A stretch of DNA of 64,000 nt from an uncultured Eubacterium sp. (GCA_948579355.1 CAPAOV010000002.1:1-64000); one strand, 5' to 3'; positions 43,272-52,616 are shown, numbered from the stretch's first letter. Program-made: numbers and translations. The notes: generated by a model from the sequence alone, not told the origin.

Positions 43272-43364
43272 ATGTTCCGAATATCAAATGAATACTATGT
43301 TCAGGAGATATGGATAGGGAGGTGCGGATTATTCTACGAATTATTGTGGCGTTTCCCCAACTGA
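43272..43364 (+). CDS. Possible 30-codon ORF overlapping the ANTAR gene start
   Basis: AGGAGGGGG lies 3 to 5 bases upstream of ATG at 43272, the strongest ribosome site in the glnA-ANTAR gap. The reading frame encodes MFRISNEYYVQEIWIGRCG and ends at TGA 43362-43364, inside the ANTAR gene in another frame. It could be a leader peptide that delivers ribosomes to the ANTAR start, or chance. There is no independent evidence of conservation. Confidence 0.3.
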   Translation: MFRISNEYYVQEIWIGRCGLFYELLWRFPN

Positions 43365-43888
43365 GTGATGCAAAAAAATTGAAAAGCCTTTTACAGCAGA
43401 ACGGATACGACGATATAACGGCATGTAACAGTGCAGCTCAGGTTATTTCACTTGCGAATGAAAGCGATGGCGGTATTGTTTTGTGCGGTTATCGCTTGAG
43501 CGACATGTATTATCGTGAAATATACGGCTACCTTCCCAAAGAATTTCGTATGCTGCTGATTGCCTCCCCCGCCAAAATTGAAGAGTGCTCTTTGGGCAGT
43601 ATTATGTCTCTGGCAATGCCGATTCATACCCATGAGTTGATTAGTACGATGGAAACAATGTTATTGGAACTGTATCAGCCGCGGAAAAAGACGTTACGCC
43701 CGATGCCAAAGAAACGAACGGAGAGGGAAAAAAAGATTATAAGCAGCGCCAAAAGTCTTTTGATGGAGAGAAACCATTTATCTGAGGAAGAGGCGCATAA
43801 GTACATTCAAAAACTTAGTATGGACAGCGGAAACAGCTTAGTGGAAACAGCGGAAATGATTTTGATTTTTGATGACTCATCATCATAG
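43310..43888 (+). CDS. ANTAR-domain regulator with receiver-like N-terminus
   Basis: ANTAR proteins bind paired RNA hairpins and prevent terminator formation in leaders of nitrogen and other operons. The first about 120 residues are a receiver-like fold (IIVAFPQLSDAKKLKSLLQQNGYDDI) lacking a clear phospho-accepting Asp. The last 60 (REKKIISSAKSLLMERNHLSEEEAHKYIQKLSMDSGNSLVETAEMIL) match the ANTAR three-helix domain. The start is uncertain: ATG 43310 has poor spacing, while GGGAGG at 43317-43322 would best serve an ATT at 43331 (protein then begins MLRIIVAFPQ). It is the last gene of the gltB-gltD-glnA block. Confidence 0.82.
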   Translation: MDREVRIILRIIVAFPQLSDAKKLKSLLQQNGYDDITACNSAAQVISLANESDGGIVLCGYRLSDMYYREIYGYLPKEFRMLLIASPAKIEECSLGSIMSLAMPIHTHELISTMETMLLELYQPRKKTLRPMPKKRTEREKKIISSAKSLLMERNHLSEEEAHKYIQKLSMDSGNSLVETAEMILIFDDSSS

Positions 43889-43915
43889 CGCAAGGGAAAT
43901 GGAGAGGAGAAGAAA

Positions 43916-45022
43916 ATGAAAGCATATCTGATACTGGAAGATGGAACCGTCTTTACCGGTAAGAATATAGGGAGTAAGAAAGAGATTGTCAGTGAGATTG
44001 TATTCAATACATCCATGACAGGATATCTGGAAGTATTAACAGACCCGAGTTATGCCGGACAAGCGGTTGTTATGACATATCCTCTCATCGGAAATTATGG
44101 TATCTGCCGGACGGATATGGAAGCGAAACAATCGCAGACAGACGGCCTAATCGTAAGAGAACTTGCCCGTCTTGGCAGTAATTTTCGAAAGGAACAAAGC
44201 ATTCAGGAGTTTTTGATAGAACAAAATATTTCGGGGATTCAGGGGATTGATACAAGGGCGTTGACGAAAATATTACGGGAAAAGGGTACGATGAACGGAA
44301 TGATAACGACCGAAAAACCGGATGATATGCCGTCCATTCTCGAAAAACTTAGACAATACAGCGTTCGTGGTGTAGTGGAGAAAGTGACAACGAAAGAAGT
44401 TATCCTCTACAAACCGGGCGATTTGAATACGAATAGCAACCTTTCTGTCAGGAAAAAAGTTGCTATTCTTGACGTAGGAACAAAATATAATATTGTGCGG
44501 TGTCTGCTCAACCGCGGCTGTGAAGTTTCCGTATATCCGGCGCGAACAAAGGCGGCGGATATTCTCGCAGCAAAACCGGACGGTATTATGATAACGAACG
44601 GTCCGGGAGACCCGAAAGAATGTGTGGAAATCATTGAGGAGCTGAAGCTTCTCTATCAGTCGGACATACCGATTTTTGCTATATGTCTTGGCCATCAGTT
44701 AATGGCGCTGGCCGCCGGATGCGATACGGAGAAGATGAAATATGGACATCGGGGAGCAAATCATCCGGTAAAGGATTTGGCAACCGGCCACGTTTATATT
44801 TCATCCCAAAATCACGGTTATGTCGTAAAAGCATCCTCCATACCGGAAGAGGTGGCAGAAGTTTCTTTTGTCAATGTCAACGATGGAACCGTAGAGGGGT
44901 TGACGTATAAGAATAAAAAAATATTTACGGTACAGTTTCATCCGGAAGCCTGTGCCGGCCCGAAAGATTCGGAAGTACTGTTTGAACGTTTTATGAAGAT
45001 GATGGATTGCAAGGAGGATTAG
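43916..45022 (+). CDS. carA: Carbamoyl phosphate synthase, small (glutaminase) subunit
   Basis: Hydrolyses glutamine to feed ammonia to CarB for arginine and pyrimidine synthesis. The 368 residues have the N-terminal CarA domain (FNTSMTGYLEVLTDPSYAGQ) and a C-terminal class I amidotransferase with the nucleophile in FAICLGHQLMA and the catalytic His/Glu in VQFHPEACAGP. A GAGAGGAG ribosome site precedes it. It is 6 bp from carB. Confidence 0.96.
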   Translation: MKAYLILEDGTVFTGKNIGSKKEIVSEIVFNTSMTGYLEVLTDPSYAGQAVVMTYPLIGNYGICRTDMEAKQSQTDGLIVRELARLGSNFRKEQSIQEFLIEQNISGIQGIDTRALTKILREKGTMNGMITTEKPDDMPSILEKLRQYSVRGVVEKVTTKEVILYKPGDLNTNSNLSVRKKVAILDVGTKYNIVRCLLNRGCEVSVYPARTKAADILAAKPDGIMITNGPGDPKECVEIIEELKLLYQSDIPIFAICLGHQLMALAAGCDTEKMKYGHRGANHPVKDLATGHVYISSQNHGYVVKASSIPEEVAEVSFVNVNDGTVEGLTYKNKKIFTVQFHPEACAGPKDSEVLFERFMKMMDCKED

Positions 45023-45028
45023 TGTACG

Positions 45029-48000
45029 ATGCCCAAAATAGAAGCGATAAAAAAAGTATTAGTAATTGGTTCCGGCCCCATCGTTATTGGTCAGGCCGCC
45101 GAATTTGATTATGCGGGAACACAGGCGTGCCGTTCATTAAAAGAGGAGGGAATGGAAGTTGTACTCATTAACTCGAATCCCGCCACGATTATGACTGATA
45201 AAGCTATTGCTGACTGCGTTTATATTGAGCCGCTGACGGTTGAAATCGTACAGAAATTAATAAAAAAAGAAAAACCGGACAGTATACTGCCGACGCTTGG
45301 CGGTCAGGCCGCCCTAAATATTGCGATGGAGTTAGAGGAATCGGGATTTTTAAAGCAGGAAAACGTCCGGCTCATTGGCACGACGGCAAAGACGATTCGC
45401 AAAGCGGAAGACCGTCTTGAGTTTAAAGAAACGATGGAAAAAATACAGGAACCGGTCGCTGCCAGTATCGTTGTGGACAAGACGGAGGATGCCATCGCTT
45501 TTGCGAATGAAATAGGGTATCCGGTTGTCATCCGTCCGGCCTATACATTAGGCGGAAGCGGCGGCGGTATTGCCAACAACGAAGAGGAATTACGGGATAT
45601 CTGTGCCAACGGACTGCGGCTGAGCCGCGTGGGGCAGTGTCTGATTGAGCGGTGTATCGCCGGCTGGAAAGAGATTGAGTATGAGGTAATGCGGGATTCC
45701 GCAGGCAATTGCATTACTGTCTGCAATATGGAAAACATCGACCCGGTAGGCGTCCATACCGGCGACAGTATCGTTGTTGCGCCGTCGCAGACGCTTGGAG
45801 ATAAGGAATATCAGATGCTCCGTTCATCGGCACTGAATATTATTACAGAACTCGGTATTACCGGCGGCTGTAACGTGCAATTTGCCCTCCATCCCGAAAG
45901 TTTTGAGTATTGTGTCATCGAAGTCAACCCTCGTGTCAGCCGTTCGTCGGCGCTTGCCTCAAAGGCAACCGGCTATCCGATTGCGAAAGTGGCGGCCAAA
46001 ATTGCCCTCGGCTACACGTTAGATGAGATACCGAATGCGATTACACAAAAGACGTATGCCAGTTTTGAGCCGGCGCTTGACTACTGCGTCGTTAAGATTC
46101 CGCGACTTCCGTTTGATAAATTTCTTCAGGCAAAACGGACGTTGACGACACAGATGAAAGCTACCGGAGAGGTCATGAGCATTTGTGATAATTTTGAGGG
46201 CGCCCTGATGAAAGCGCTCCGCTCTCTGGAACAGCATATTGACAGTTTGGATATTGGGCGTTATTCCGAACGTTCTAAGGAAGAACTGCTGGAACGCATT
46301 CATGCGGTTGACGACCGCCGCATTTTTATCATCGCCGAACTGCTGCGCAAAGGTGCGACATACGATGAAATCCATGCCATCACCAAAATAGACTACTGGT
46401 TTATTGATAAAATTTCCCGCCTTGTGGAGATGGAAACAATCTTAAAGAGCCGGAAACTTACGCCAGATATACTGGCAGAGGCAAAGCGGATGGAATTTCC
46501 TGACCATGTGATTGCCGGTTATGCTCATATGACGGAGAAGCAGGTGCGGCAGATGCGGCTGGAAAATGGGATTACCGCCGTATTTAAAATGGTCGATACG
46601 TGCGCTGCGGAGTTTGCGGCAAGTACGCCGTACTACTACAGCGTATTTGGAAGCCAAACAGAGGCAGAAGCAGATAAAAAAACGGCTAAGAAGCGTATTC
46701 TTGTACTTGGCTCCGGCCCAATCCGCATTGGACAGGGGATTGAATTTGATTTCTGCTCCGTCCATTGCGTATGGTCGCTTGCCAGAAGCGGTTATGAGAC
46801 AATTATCGTCAACAATAATCCGGAGACGGTAAGTACGGATTTTGATGTGGCGGATAAATTATATTTTGAGCCGTTGACGCCGGAAGATGTGCAAAATATC
46901 GTTGATATCGAGAAACCGGACGGAGCGGTTGTGCAATTTGGAGGACAGACGGCGATTAAACTGACAGAAGCTCTTCTGAAAATGGGCGTGCCAATTTTGG
47001 GAACGAGCGCAGAAGATGTCGACGCCGCCGAAGACAGGGAGTTATTCGATGATATTTTAGGAAAATGCGGCATTCCAAGACCTGCCGGCAAGACGGTATT
47101 TACGACGGAAGAGGCGCTGGCAGCCGCCGGAGAACTCGGATATCCGGTGCTTGTGCGGCCATCGTATGTATTGGGCGGGCAGGGAATGCAGATTGCCATA
47201 AACGGGGATGATATTCGGGAGTTTATGTCGGTGATTAACCGCCATGTGCAGGAACATCCGATTCTTGTAGACAAATATCTGATGGGGAAAGAGGTTGAAG
47301 TGGACGCCGTATGCGACGGGGAAGATATTTTAATCCCCGGCATTATGGAGCATGTGGAACGAGCCGGAATACATTCCGGCGACAGTATATCCGTATATCC
47401 GGCCATGAGTATCTCTTCTCATGTGCAGGAGATATTGGTCGATTACACAAAAAAACTTGCCCAGTCGCTCCATGTTGTAGGACTCATTAATATTCAGTTT
47501 ATCGTATACGATGAAGAAGTATACGTCATTGAAGTGAACCCCCGCTCTTCACGCACCGTACCATATATCAGCAAAGTGACGGGAATACCTGTTGTCCAAC
47601 TCGCTTCCCGTGTAATTCTCGGTGAAAAAATCAAGGATATGGGGTATGAACCGGGACTGGCGCCAAAAGCAGATTATATTGCCATCAAGATGCCGGTATT
47701 TTCTTTTGAGAAACTGAGAGGTGCGGAGATTAGCCTCGGGCCGGAAATGAAATCAACCGGTGAGTGCCTCGGCATCGCCAAATCGTTTGAAGAAGCGCTC
47801 CATAAAGCGTTTATGGGCGCCGGTATTCAGCTTCCGAAACATAAGAAGATGATTTTGACCGTGAGTGATAATGCGAAAGAAGAGGCCGTCTCCGTTGCCA
47901 AACGTTTCCAGAATCTCGGCTATGTCATTTATGCGACGCGCGGTACTGCCGGATTTTTAGGGAAACAGGGCGTAGATGTAATCGGTATCAATAAGATTGA

Positions 48001-48235
48001 ACAGTCGGCGCCGACGCTGATGGATTTACTTCTCGGCCACGAGATAGATTTGGTAATTGATATTCCGAAACAGGGAGAACATTCCCACGATGGTTTCCTT
48101 ATCCGTCGGACTTCGATTGAAACGGGCGTGACCTGCCTGACATCGTTAGACACGGCAAATGCTCTTTTAACGGCATTGGAAGACACTTGCGAGAGGGAAG
48201 TATCGCTAATCAATATAGCAGATATTTCTTCCTAA
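45029..48235 (+). CDS. carB: Carbamoyl phosphate synthase, large subunit
   Basis: Makes carbamoyl phosphate from bicarbonate, ammonia and two ATP. The 1068 residues are two homologous halves. Each half has a GSGPIxIGQxxEFDxxGTQA/CSVHC-type preATP-grasp region and an ATP-grasp (GGSGGGIANNEEEL; GGQGMQIAINGDDI). A C-terminal MGS regulatory domain begins near residue 930 (MILTVSDNAKEEAVSVAKRF). GGAGG overlaps the end of carA. Confidence 0.97.
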   Translation: MPKIEAIKKVLVIGSGPIVIGQAAEFDYAGTQACRSLKEEGMEVVLINSNPATIMTDKAIADCVYIEPLTVEIVQKLIKKEKPDSILPTLGGQAALNIAMELEESGFLKQENVRLIGTTAKTIRKAEDRLEFKETMEKIQEPVAASIVVDKTEDAIAFANEIGYPVVIRPAYTLGGSGGGIANNEEELRDICANGLRLSRVGQCLIERCIAGWKEIEYEVMRDSAGNCITVCNMENIDPVGVHTGDSIVVAPSQTLGDKEYQMLRSSALNIITELGITGGCNVQFALHPESFEYCVIEVNPRVSRSSALASKATGYPIAKVAAKIALGYTLDEIPNAITQKTYASFEPALDYCVVKIPRLPFDKFLQAKRTLTTQMKATGEVMSICDNFEGALMKALRSLEQHIDSLDIGRYSERSKEELLERIHAVDDRRIFIIAELLRKGATYDEIHAITKIDYWFIDKISRLVEMETILKSRKLTPDILAEAKRMEFPDHVIAGYAHMTEKQVRQMRLENGITAVFKMVDTCAAEFAASTPYYYSVFGSQTEAEADKKTAKKRILVLGSGPIRIGQGIEFDFCSVHCVWSLARSGYETIIVNNNPETVSTDFDVADKLYFEPLTPEDVQNIVDIEKPDGAVVQFGGQTAIKLTEALLKMGVPILGTSAEDVDAAEDRELFDDILGKCGIPRPAGKTVFTTEEALAAAGELGYPVLVRPSYVLGGQGMQIAINGDDIREFMSVINRHVQEHPILVDKYLMGKEVEVDAVCDGEDILIPGIMEHVERAGIHSGDSISVYPAMSISSHVQEILVDYTKKLAQSLHVVGLINIQFIVYDEEVYVIEVNPRSSRTVPYISKVTGIPVVQLASRVILGEKIKDMGYEPGLAPKADYIAIKMPVFSFEKLRGAEISLGPEMKSTGECLGIAKSFEEALHKAFMGAGIQLPKHKKMILTVSDNAKEEAVSVAKRFQNLGYVIYATRGTAGFLGKQGVDVIGINKIEQSAPTLMDLLLGHEIDLVIDIPKQGEHSHDGFLIRRTSIETGVTCLTSLDTANALLTALEDTCEREVSLINIADISS

Positions 48236-48268
48236 TAGGACGTCGGTGACATAAAATGCAATTCAATA

Positions 48269-48297
48269 TTTACAAACAGGGTACTTTGTGTTATGAT
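48269..48297 (+). promoter_or_regulatory. Sigma-A promoter for rpsO
   Basis: TTTACA (48269-48274), a 17-bp spacer, TATGAT (48292-48297). The leader from about 48304 to 48390 could pair ACCATT with AATTGGT near the start codon, a possible site for S15 autoregulation; that is inference. Confidence 0.65.
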
Positions 48298-48390
48298 ACA
48301 GAAGTTAATAATTTACCATTGCCCGGATTTTGGACGACTCCGACCATGTCTGCGTAATTGGTGCAAATAAAAAAGTGGAGGTACATCATT

Positions 48391-48657
48391 ATGATGACAA
48401 CAGAAAAGAAAAAAGAAATTATTGCTGCTTATGGCAGAACACCAAACGATACCGGTTCACCGGAAGTTCAGGTAGCTCTTTTAACAGAGAGAATTAACAC
48501 TTTGACAGAACATTTGAAAGAGAACAAAAAAGACCATCATTCCCGCCGCGGTATGTATAAGATGATTGGTAAGAGAAGAGGGCTTCTTGATTACCTGAAG
48601 AGAAATGATTTGGAAGGGTATCGTGCGCTGATTGAAAAATTGGGCTTGCGCCGATAA
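48391..48657 (+). CDS. rpsO: Ribosomal protein S15
   Basis: Primary binding protein of the 30S subunit (binds 16S helix 22/23). 88 residues, the normal length, from ATG 48391 with GGAGG at 48377-48381. NDTGSPEVQVALLTERINTLTEHLKENKKDHHSRRGMYKMIGKRRGLLDYLKRND is essentially the family consensus. It has its own promoter and a strong terminator. Confidence 0.97.
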   Translation: MMTTEKKKEIIAAYGRTPNDTGSPEVQVALLTERINTLTEHLKENKKDHHSRRGMYKMIGKRRGLLDYLKRNDLEGYRALIEKLGLRR

Positions 48658-48671
48658 TATGTTTATACCGG

Positions 48672-48706
48672 GTGCTTTCGTATGCGAGTACGAAAGCACT
48701 CTTTTG
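48672..48706 (+). terminator. Intrinsic terminator after rpsO
   Basis: GTGCTTTCGTA and TACGAAAGCAC form a perfect 11-bp stem around TGCGAG, followed by TCTTTT. Confidence 0.9.
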
Positions 48707-48759
48707 CATGGCACATCAGCTATTGTGCACAGAAGGAAAACAGAAAAAGAGGTATCGAT

Positions 48760-49215
48760 ATGGGAAGAGATCGTAGTCAGGCAGTCGTATGCCGAATGGG
48801 AAAACTTTTATTAGTGGAACACTTTCTAAAAGGCCGCCGTTTTTATAATCTGCCCGGCGGCGGTATCGAGGATGGAGAGACACCGGAAGAAGCGGCTCTT
48901 CGCGAATTGCAGGAAGAGGCGGGAGTAACGGGTACTATACTCCGTCCACTGGCAATTGAATATAAACCGGATGGAGAAAGCAGAATTTATTCTTTCTTAG
49001 TGGAAATACCGGCGGACGCCGTTGCCGTAAAGGGGATTGACCCTGAACTGCCGCCCGAAGAACAGACCATTCTCGGCGTAAAATGGCTGGAGCTCGATGA
49101 AATTGCCGAGCGCGACCGCGCCTATCTTTTTGGCGCCGGACTTATGCGTATTCCCGAGTTTCACGACGAGGTATTAACGTGGCCGGATAATGAGATTAGT
49201 TATCCGCAGAAGTAA
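48760..49215 (+). CDS. NUDIX hydrolase
   Basis: Cleaves nucleoside diphosphates linked to another moiety. 151 residues from ATG 48760 (MGRDRSQAVV), with AAAGAGG upstream; longer frames start inside the rpsO terminator. The Nudix box is GGGIEDGETPEEAALRELQEE, complete with its Gly and catalytic Glu residues. No domain indicates the substrate. It lies between rpsO and pnp, each with its own promoter. Confidence 0.88.
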   Translation: MGRDRSQAVVCRMGKLLLVEHFLKGRRFYNLPGGGIEDGETPEEAALRELQEEAGVTGTILRPLAIEYKPDGESRIYSFLVEIPADAVAVKGIDPELPPEEQTILGVKWLELDEIAERDRAYLFGAGLMRIPEFHDEVLTWPDNEISYPQK

Positions 49216-49218
49216 TGT

Positions 49219-49247
49219 TTGCATTTTACCGTTTCATTGTGTATAAT
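49219..49247 (+). promoter_or_regulatory. Sigma-A promoter for pnp
   Basis: TTGCAT (49219-49224), 17-bp spacer, TATAAT (49242-49247), about 190 bp upstream of the start codon. Confidence 0.7.
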
Positions 49248-49266
49248 AGAACGGTATGTATAAATT

Positions 49267-49432
49267 GAGATGATACCGAGACTTCTGAAAAGGGCATTCA
49301 GGGAGTGGTCTTTTCAGTAGTTTCGGCATCTCACAGAAAAGTGTGAATGATATCGTTTCACACACTGCTTTGTGTCTGTGCGCTGCCTGACGCAAGGCCG
49401 GAAGATGTAAAGATGACAGCGCAGAAATGAGG
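49267..49432 (+). promoter_or_regulatory. Structured pnp leader with three hairpins
   Basis: The leader forms GAGATG..CCGA.AC.TCTGAAAAG against CTTTTCAG..GT.TCGG.CATCTC (49267-49333), a long interrupted stem. GTGTGAA/TTTCACAC follows at 49342-49366, and TGCGCTG/CAGCGCA at about 49379-49425, just before the ribosome site. No T run follows them. In E. coli, PNPase regulates its own leader after RNase III cleavage of a comparable stem; here that is only an analogy. Confidence 0.55.
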
Positions 49433-49438
49433 ATTATT

Positions 49439-51535
49439 ATGTATAAAACATTTACAATGGAGTTAGCGGGACGTACATTATCGGTTGATATTGGACGTGT
49501 GGCAGCTCAGGCAAATGGCGCCGCATTTATGAAATATGGCAATACGGTTGTTTTATCAACAGCGACGGCATCTGAAAAACCGAGAGAGGGCATTGACTTT
49601 TTCCCTCTCAGTGTAGAATACCATGAAAAGATGTATTCGGTAGGACGTATTCCGGGTGGTTTCACGAGACGTGAAGGGAAACCAAGTGACAATTCTATTC
49701 TTACCTGTCGTGTCATTGACCGTCCAATGCGCCCATTATTCCCAAAAGATTACCGCAATGACGTAACACTTGAAAATGTTGTTATGGATGTTGACCAAGA
49801 TTGTTCTCCAGAACTTGTGGCAATGCTTGGTTCGGCGCTGGCGACATGTATCTCAGATATTCCGTTTGACGGCCCGACGGCGGCTACGCAGGTTGGTCTT
49901 GTAAACGGCGAACTTGTTTATAATCCTACGAGCGCCCAGCGTGAAGAATCTGACCTTGCGTTGACGGTTGCCTCTACACGGGATAAGGTTATTATGATAG
50001 AAGCAGGCGCCAATGAAGTAGACGAAGATACGATGATACAGGCAATCTACGGAGCCCATGAAATAAACGGACAGATTATTGAATTTTTTGATAAAATTGT
50101 TGCCGAGTGCGGGAAAGAAAAGCATGAATATGAGCATTTTGAAATACCGCAGGAATTGTGGGACGACATGGTGGCATTCATCACTCCGGCCGCTATGGAA
50201 GAAGCAGTATTTACAGATGTAAAGCAGGTGCGCGAAGAAAATATCCGCAAGATTACGGAGCAGTTGGAAGAGCGCTATGCAGAAGAGCATGAGGACTGGC
50301 TTCCGTTCCTCGGTGAGGCCGTGTACAAATTCCAAAAAGTTACGGTACGCAAAATGATTTTGAAAGACCAGAAGCGTCCGGACGGTCGTGAGGTCAAACA
50401 AATCCGTCCGCTTCATGCAGAGATTGATGTGCTTCCTACGGTACACGGTTCCGGTTTGTTCTCCCGCGGACAGACGCAGGTTTTGAACATTACGACGTTA
50501 GCGCCTCTTTCCGAAAAACAGAAACTGGATGGGTTGGATGAAAATAAAACAAGTAAACGCTACATTCATCACTATAACTTCCCATCATGGTCGGTGGGCG
50601 AGACGAGACCGTCCCGCGGGCCGGGAAGACGTGAAGTGGGACACGGCGCTCTGGCAGAGAGAGCTCTGCTTCCGGTTATTCCGGATGAAGAAGAATTTCC
50701 ATATACGATTCGTACCGTATCGGAAATTTTGGAGTCGAATGGTTCTACTTCTCAGGGAAGTATTTGTGCATCCACATTATCGCTGATGGCTGCCGGTGTG
50801 CCAATCAAGGCTCCTGTAGCCGGAATCTCTGTTGGCTTGGTAACCGGAGAGACGGATGATGATTATTTGATTCTTACCGATATACAAGGTCTTGAAGACT
50901 TTTTCGGAGATATGGACTTTAAGGTGGCAGGTACTCATAAAGGTATTACCGCCATCCAGATGGATATAAAAATTCACGGTCTGACAAGAGAAATCGTAGA
51001 ACAGGCGATTTACCGCACGAAAGAAGCCAGACTGTACATTTTAGATGAAGTTATGCTCAAGGCAATTGACGCTCCTCGCAAAGAAGTGAGTGTTTATGCA
51101 CCAAAGATTAAGCAAATTATGATTGACCCTGCAAAAATCGGTGAAGTTGTCGGGCAGAGAGGAAAGACGATTAATGAATTAATCGACCGCACCGGCGTCA
51201 AGATTGACATAACGGATGATGGCGCGGTTTCCGTATGCGGTACAGATAAGGCTGCTATGGACGAGGCAATCCGCCTGATACAGATTATTGTTACCGACTT
51301 CGAGAAAGGACAGATATTGGAGGGCGAGGTAATCAGTATTAAAGATTTCGGCGCTTTCATTGAATTTGCTCCGGGTAAAGAGGGTATGGTTCATATCTCT
51401 AATATTGCCAAACGCCGCATCAATCATGTAGAGGACGAGCTTACGCTGGGTGACCATGTAAAGGTAGTCTGTCTCGGTAAAGATAAGATGGGACGTATCA
51501 GTTTCAGTATAAAGGATGTTCCGGAAGAGAAATAA
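49439..51535 (+). CDS. pnp: Polynucleotide phosphorylase
   Basis: 3'-5' phosphorolytic exoribonuclease that degrades mRNA. The start at 49439 has GAGG six bases upstream; 698 residues. Two RNase PH domains contain FFPLSVEYHEKMYSVGRIPGGFTRREG and TRPSRGPGRREVGHGALAERAL. A KH domain (IGEVVGQRGKTINELIDRTGVKIDI) and a C-terminal S1 domain (GQILEGEVISIKDFGAFIEFAPGKEGMVHIS) follow. Its long structured leader and following terminator make it a single-gene unit. Confidence 0.97.
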   Translation: MYKTFTMELAGRTLSVDIGRVAAQANGAAFMKYGNTVVLSTATASEKPREGIDFFPLSVEYHEKMYSVGRIPGGFTRREGKPSDNSILTCRVIDRPMRPLFPKDYRNDVTLENVVMDVDQDCSPELVAMLGSALATCISDIPFDGPTAATQVGLVNGELVYNPTSAQREESDLALTVASTRDKVIMIEAGANEVDEDTMIQAIYGAHEINGQIIEFFDKIVAECGKEKHEYEHFEIPQELWDDMVAFITPAAMEEAVFTDVKQVREENIRKITEQLEERYAEEHEDWLPFLGEAVYKFQKVTVRKMILKDQKRPDGREVKQIRPLHAEIDVLPTVHGSGLFSRGQTQVLNITTLAPLSEKQKLDGLDENKTSKRYIHHYNFPSWSVGETRPSRGPGRREVGHGALAERALLPVIPDEEEFPYTIRTVSEILESNGSTSQGSICASTLSLMAAGVPIKAPVAGISVGLVTGETDDDYLILTDIQGLEDFFGDMDFKVAGTHKGITAIQMDIKIHGLTREIVEQAIYRTKEARLYILDEVMLKAIDAPRKEVSVYAPKIKQIMIDPAKIGEVVGQRGKTINELIDRTGVKIDITDDGAVSVCGTDKAAMDEAIRLIQIIVTDFEKGQILEGEVISIKDFGAFIEFAPGKEGMVHISNIAKRRINHVEDELTLGDHVKVVCLGKDKMGRISFSIKDVPEEK

Positions 51536-51540
51536 AATCA

Positions 51541-51573
51541 AAGCCCTATAGCTTCGTTGCTATAGGGCTTTTT
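51541..51573 (+). terminator. Intrinsic terminator after pnp
   Basis: AAGCCCTATAGC and GCTATAGGGCTT form a perfect 12-bp stem around TTCGTT, followed by TTT. Confidence 0.9.
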
Positions 51574-51629
51574 GGGACAATGGAATTGTAATCATGCATT
51601 AACTGGAAACGATTCGAGGTGAACATAAT

Positions 51630-52616
51630 ATGGATGAAATTGAGAAGACCTTTGAAAAAGTGATTGCGATTATAGACAATGCAAAAAATAGTGCCTATCG
51701 AAAAGTAAATGAAGAAATAATCAATATGTATTGGTCTGTGGGGCGTTTTATTAGTGAAGAGGCAAAGACAATGTCCTATGGAGATGCGTATGTTGATGAA
51801 CTTGCCAGGTATATACAGGATGCATTTCCGGGAATTAAAGGATTTAACCGGCGTGGATTATATCGTATGAGACAATTTTATGAAACTTATGCGAACTATG
51901 AAAAAGTGTCACCATTGGTGACACAAATCAGTTGGACAAACAATTTGCTTATTTTATCAGGAACAAAAAGTATTGAAGAAAAAGAATTTTATTTAAAATT
52001 ATGTATACAGGAGAATTATAGTAAGCGTGAATTGGAGAGACAATTGGACAGTGGTTATTATGAGCGCTACGTTTTATCTCAGGGAAAAGCATTACCGGAA
52101 GCAATGAAAAAAATAAAACGTAATCCGTTTTTTGATTCCTACATTATTGAGTTTTTGGACTTATCCAGTCCATATAAAGAAAATGATTTTAGAAAAGCAT
52201 TGATTTTGAAAATGCGGGATTTTATTTTGGAACTAGGAAAGGATTTTACCTTTATTGATGAAGAATATAAAGTGCAGGTTGGTGGGGAAGATTATTCAAT
52301 TGATTTATTGTTCTTCCATCGTGGCTTACAGTGTCTGGTAGCTTTTGAGTTAAAGATTGGAAAGTTTAAACCGGAATATGTTTCAAAAATGGATTTTTAT
52401 TTGGAGGCACTGGACAGGCAGATAAAGAAAGAGCATGAGAATCCAAGTGTGGGATTGATTTTATGTGCATCAAAGAATGATGAAGTAGTTGAATATGCAA
52501 TGAGCAGGAGTATGTCTCCAATGCTTGTCTCTGAATACAAGTTGCGGTTGCCTGATAAGAAAATATTGAGAGAAAAGTTACAAGAATTTATTAACATGCC
52601 GAAAAGCGAGGAATAG
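51630..52616 (+). CDS. PDDEXK nuclease-domain protein (DUF1016/YhcG-like)
   Basis: 328 residues, AT-rich relative to its neighbours. The N-terminal half is the DUF1016 helical region (VNEEIINMYWSVGRFISEEAKTMSYGDAYVDELARYIQDAFPGIKGFNRRGLYRMRQFYETY). The C-terminal half has the nuclease core: DYSIDLLFFHRGLQCLVAFELKIGKFKPEYVSKMDFYLEAL, with Asp, then Glu-x-Lys. YhcG proteins are found near restriction or defence loci; here it stands alone between a terminator and a housekeeping nitrilase gene, suggesting acquisition. No methylase or other defence gene is next to it. RBS CGAGGTGA precedes it. Confidence 0.88.
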   Translation: MDEIEKTFEKVIAIIDNAKNSAYRKVNEEIINMYWSVGRFISEEAKTMSYGDAYVDELARYIQDAFPGIKGFNRRGLYRMRQFYETYANYEKVSPLVTQISWTNNLLILSGTKSIEEKEFYLKLCIQENYSKRELERQLDSGYYERYVLSQGKALPEAMKKIKRNPFFDSYIIEFLDLSSPYKENDFRKALILKMRDFILELGKDFTFIDEEYKVQVGGEDYSIDLLFFHRGLQCLVAFELKIGKFKPEYVSKMDFYLEALDRQIKKEHENPSVGLILCASKNDEVVEYAMSRSMSPMLVSEYKLRLPDKKILREKLQEFINMPKSEE

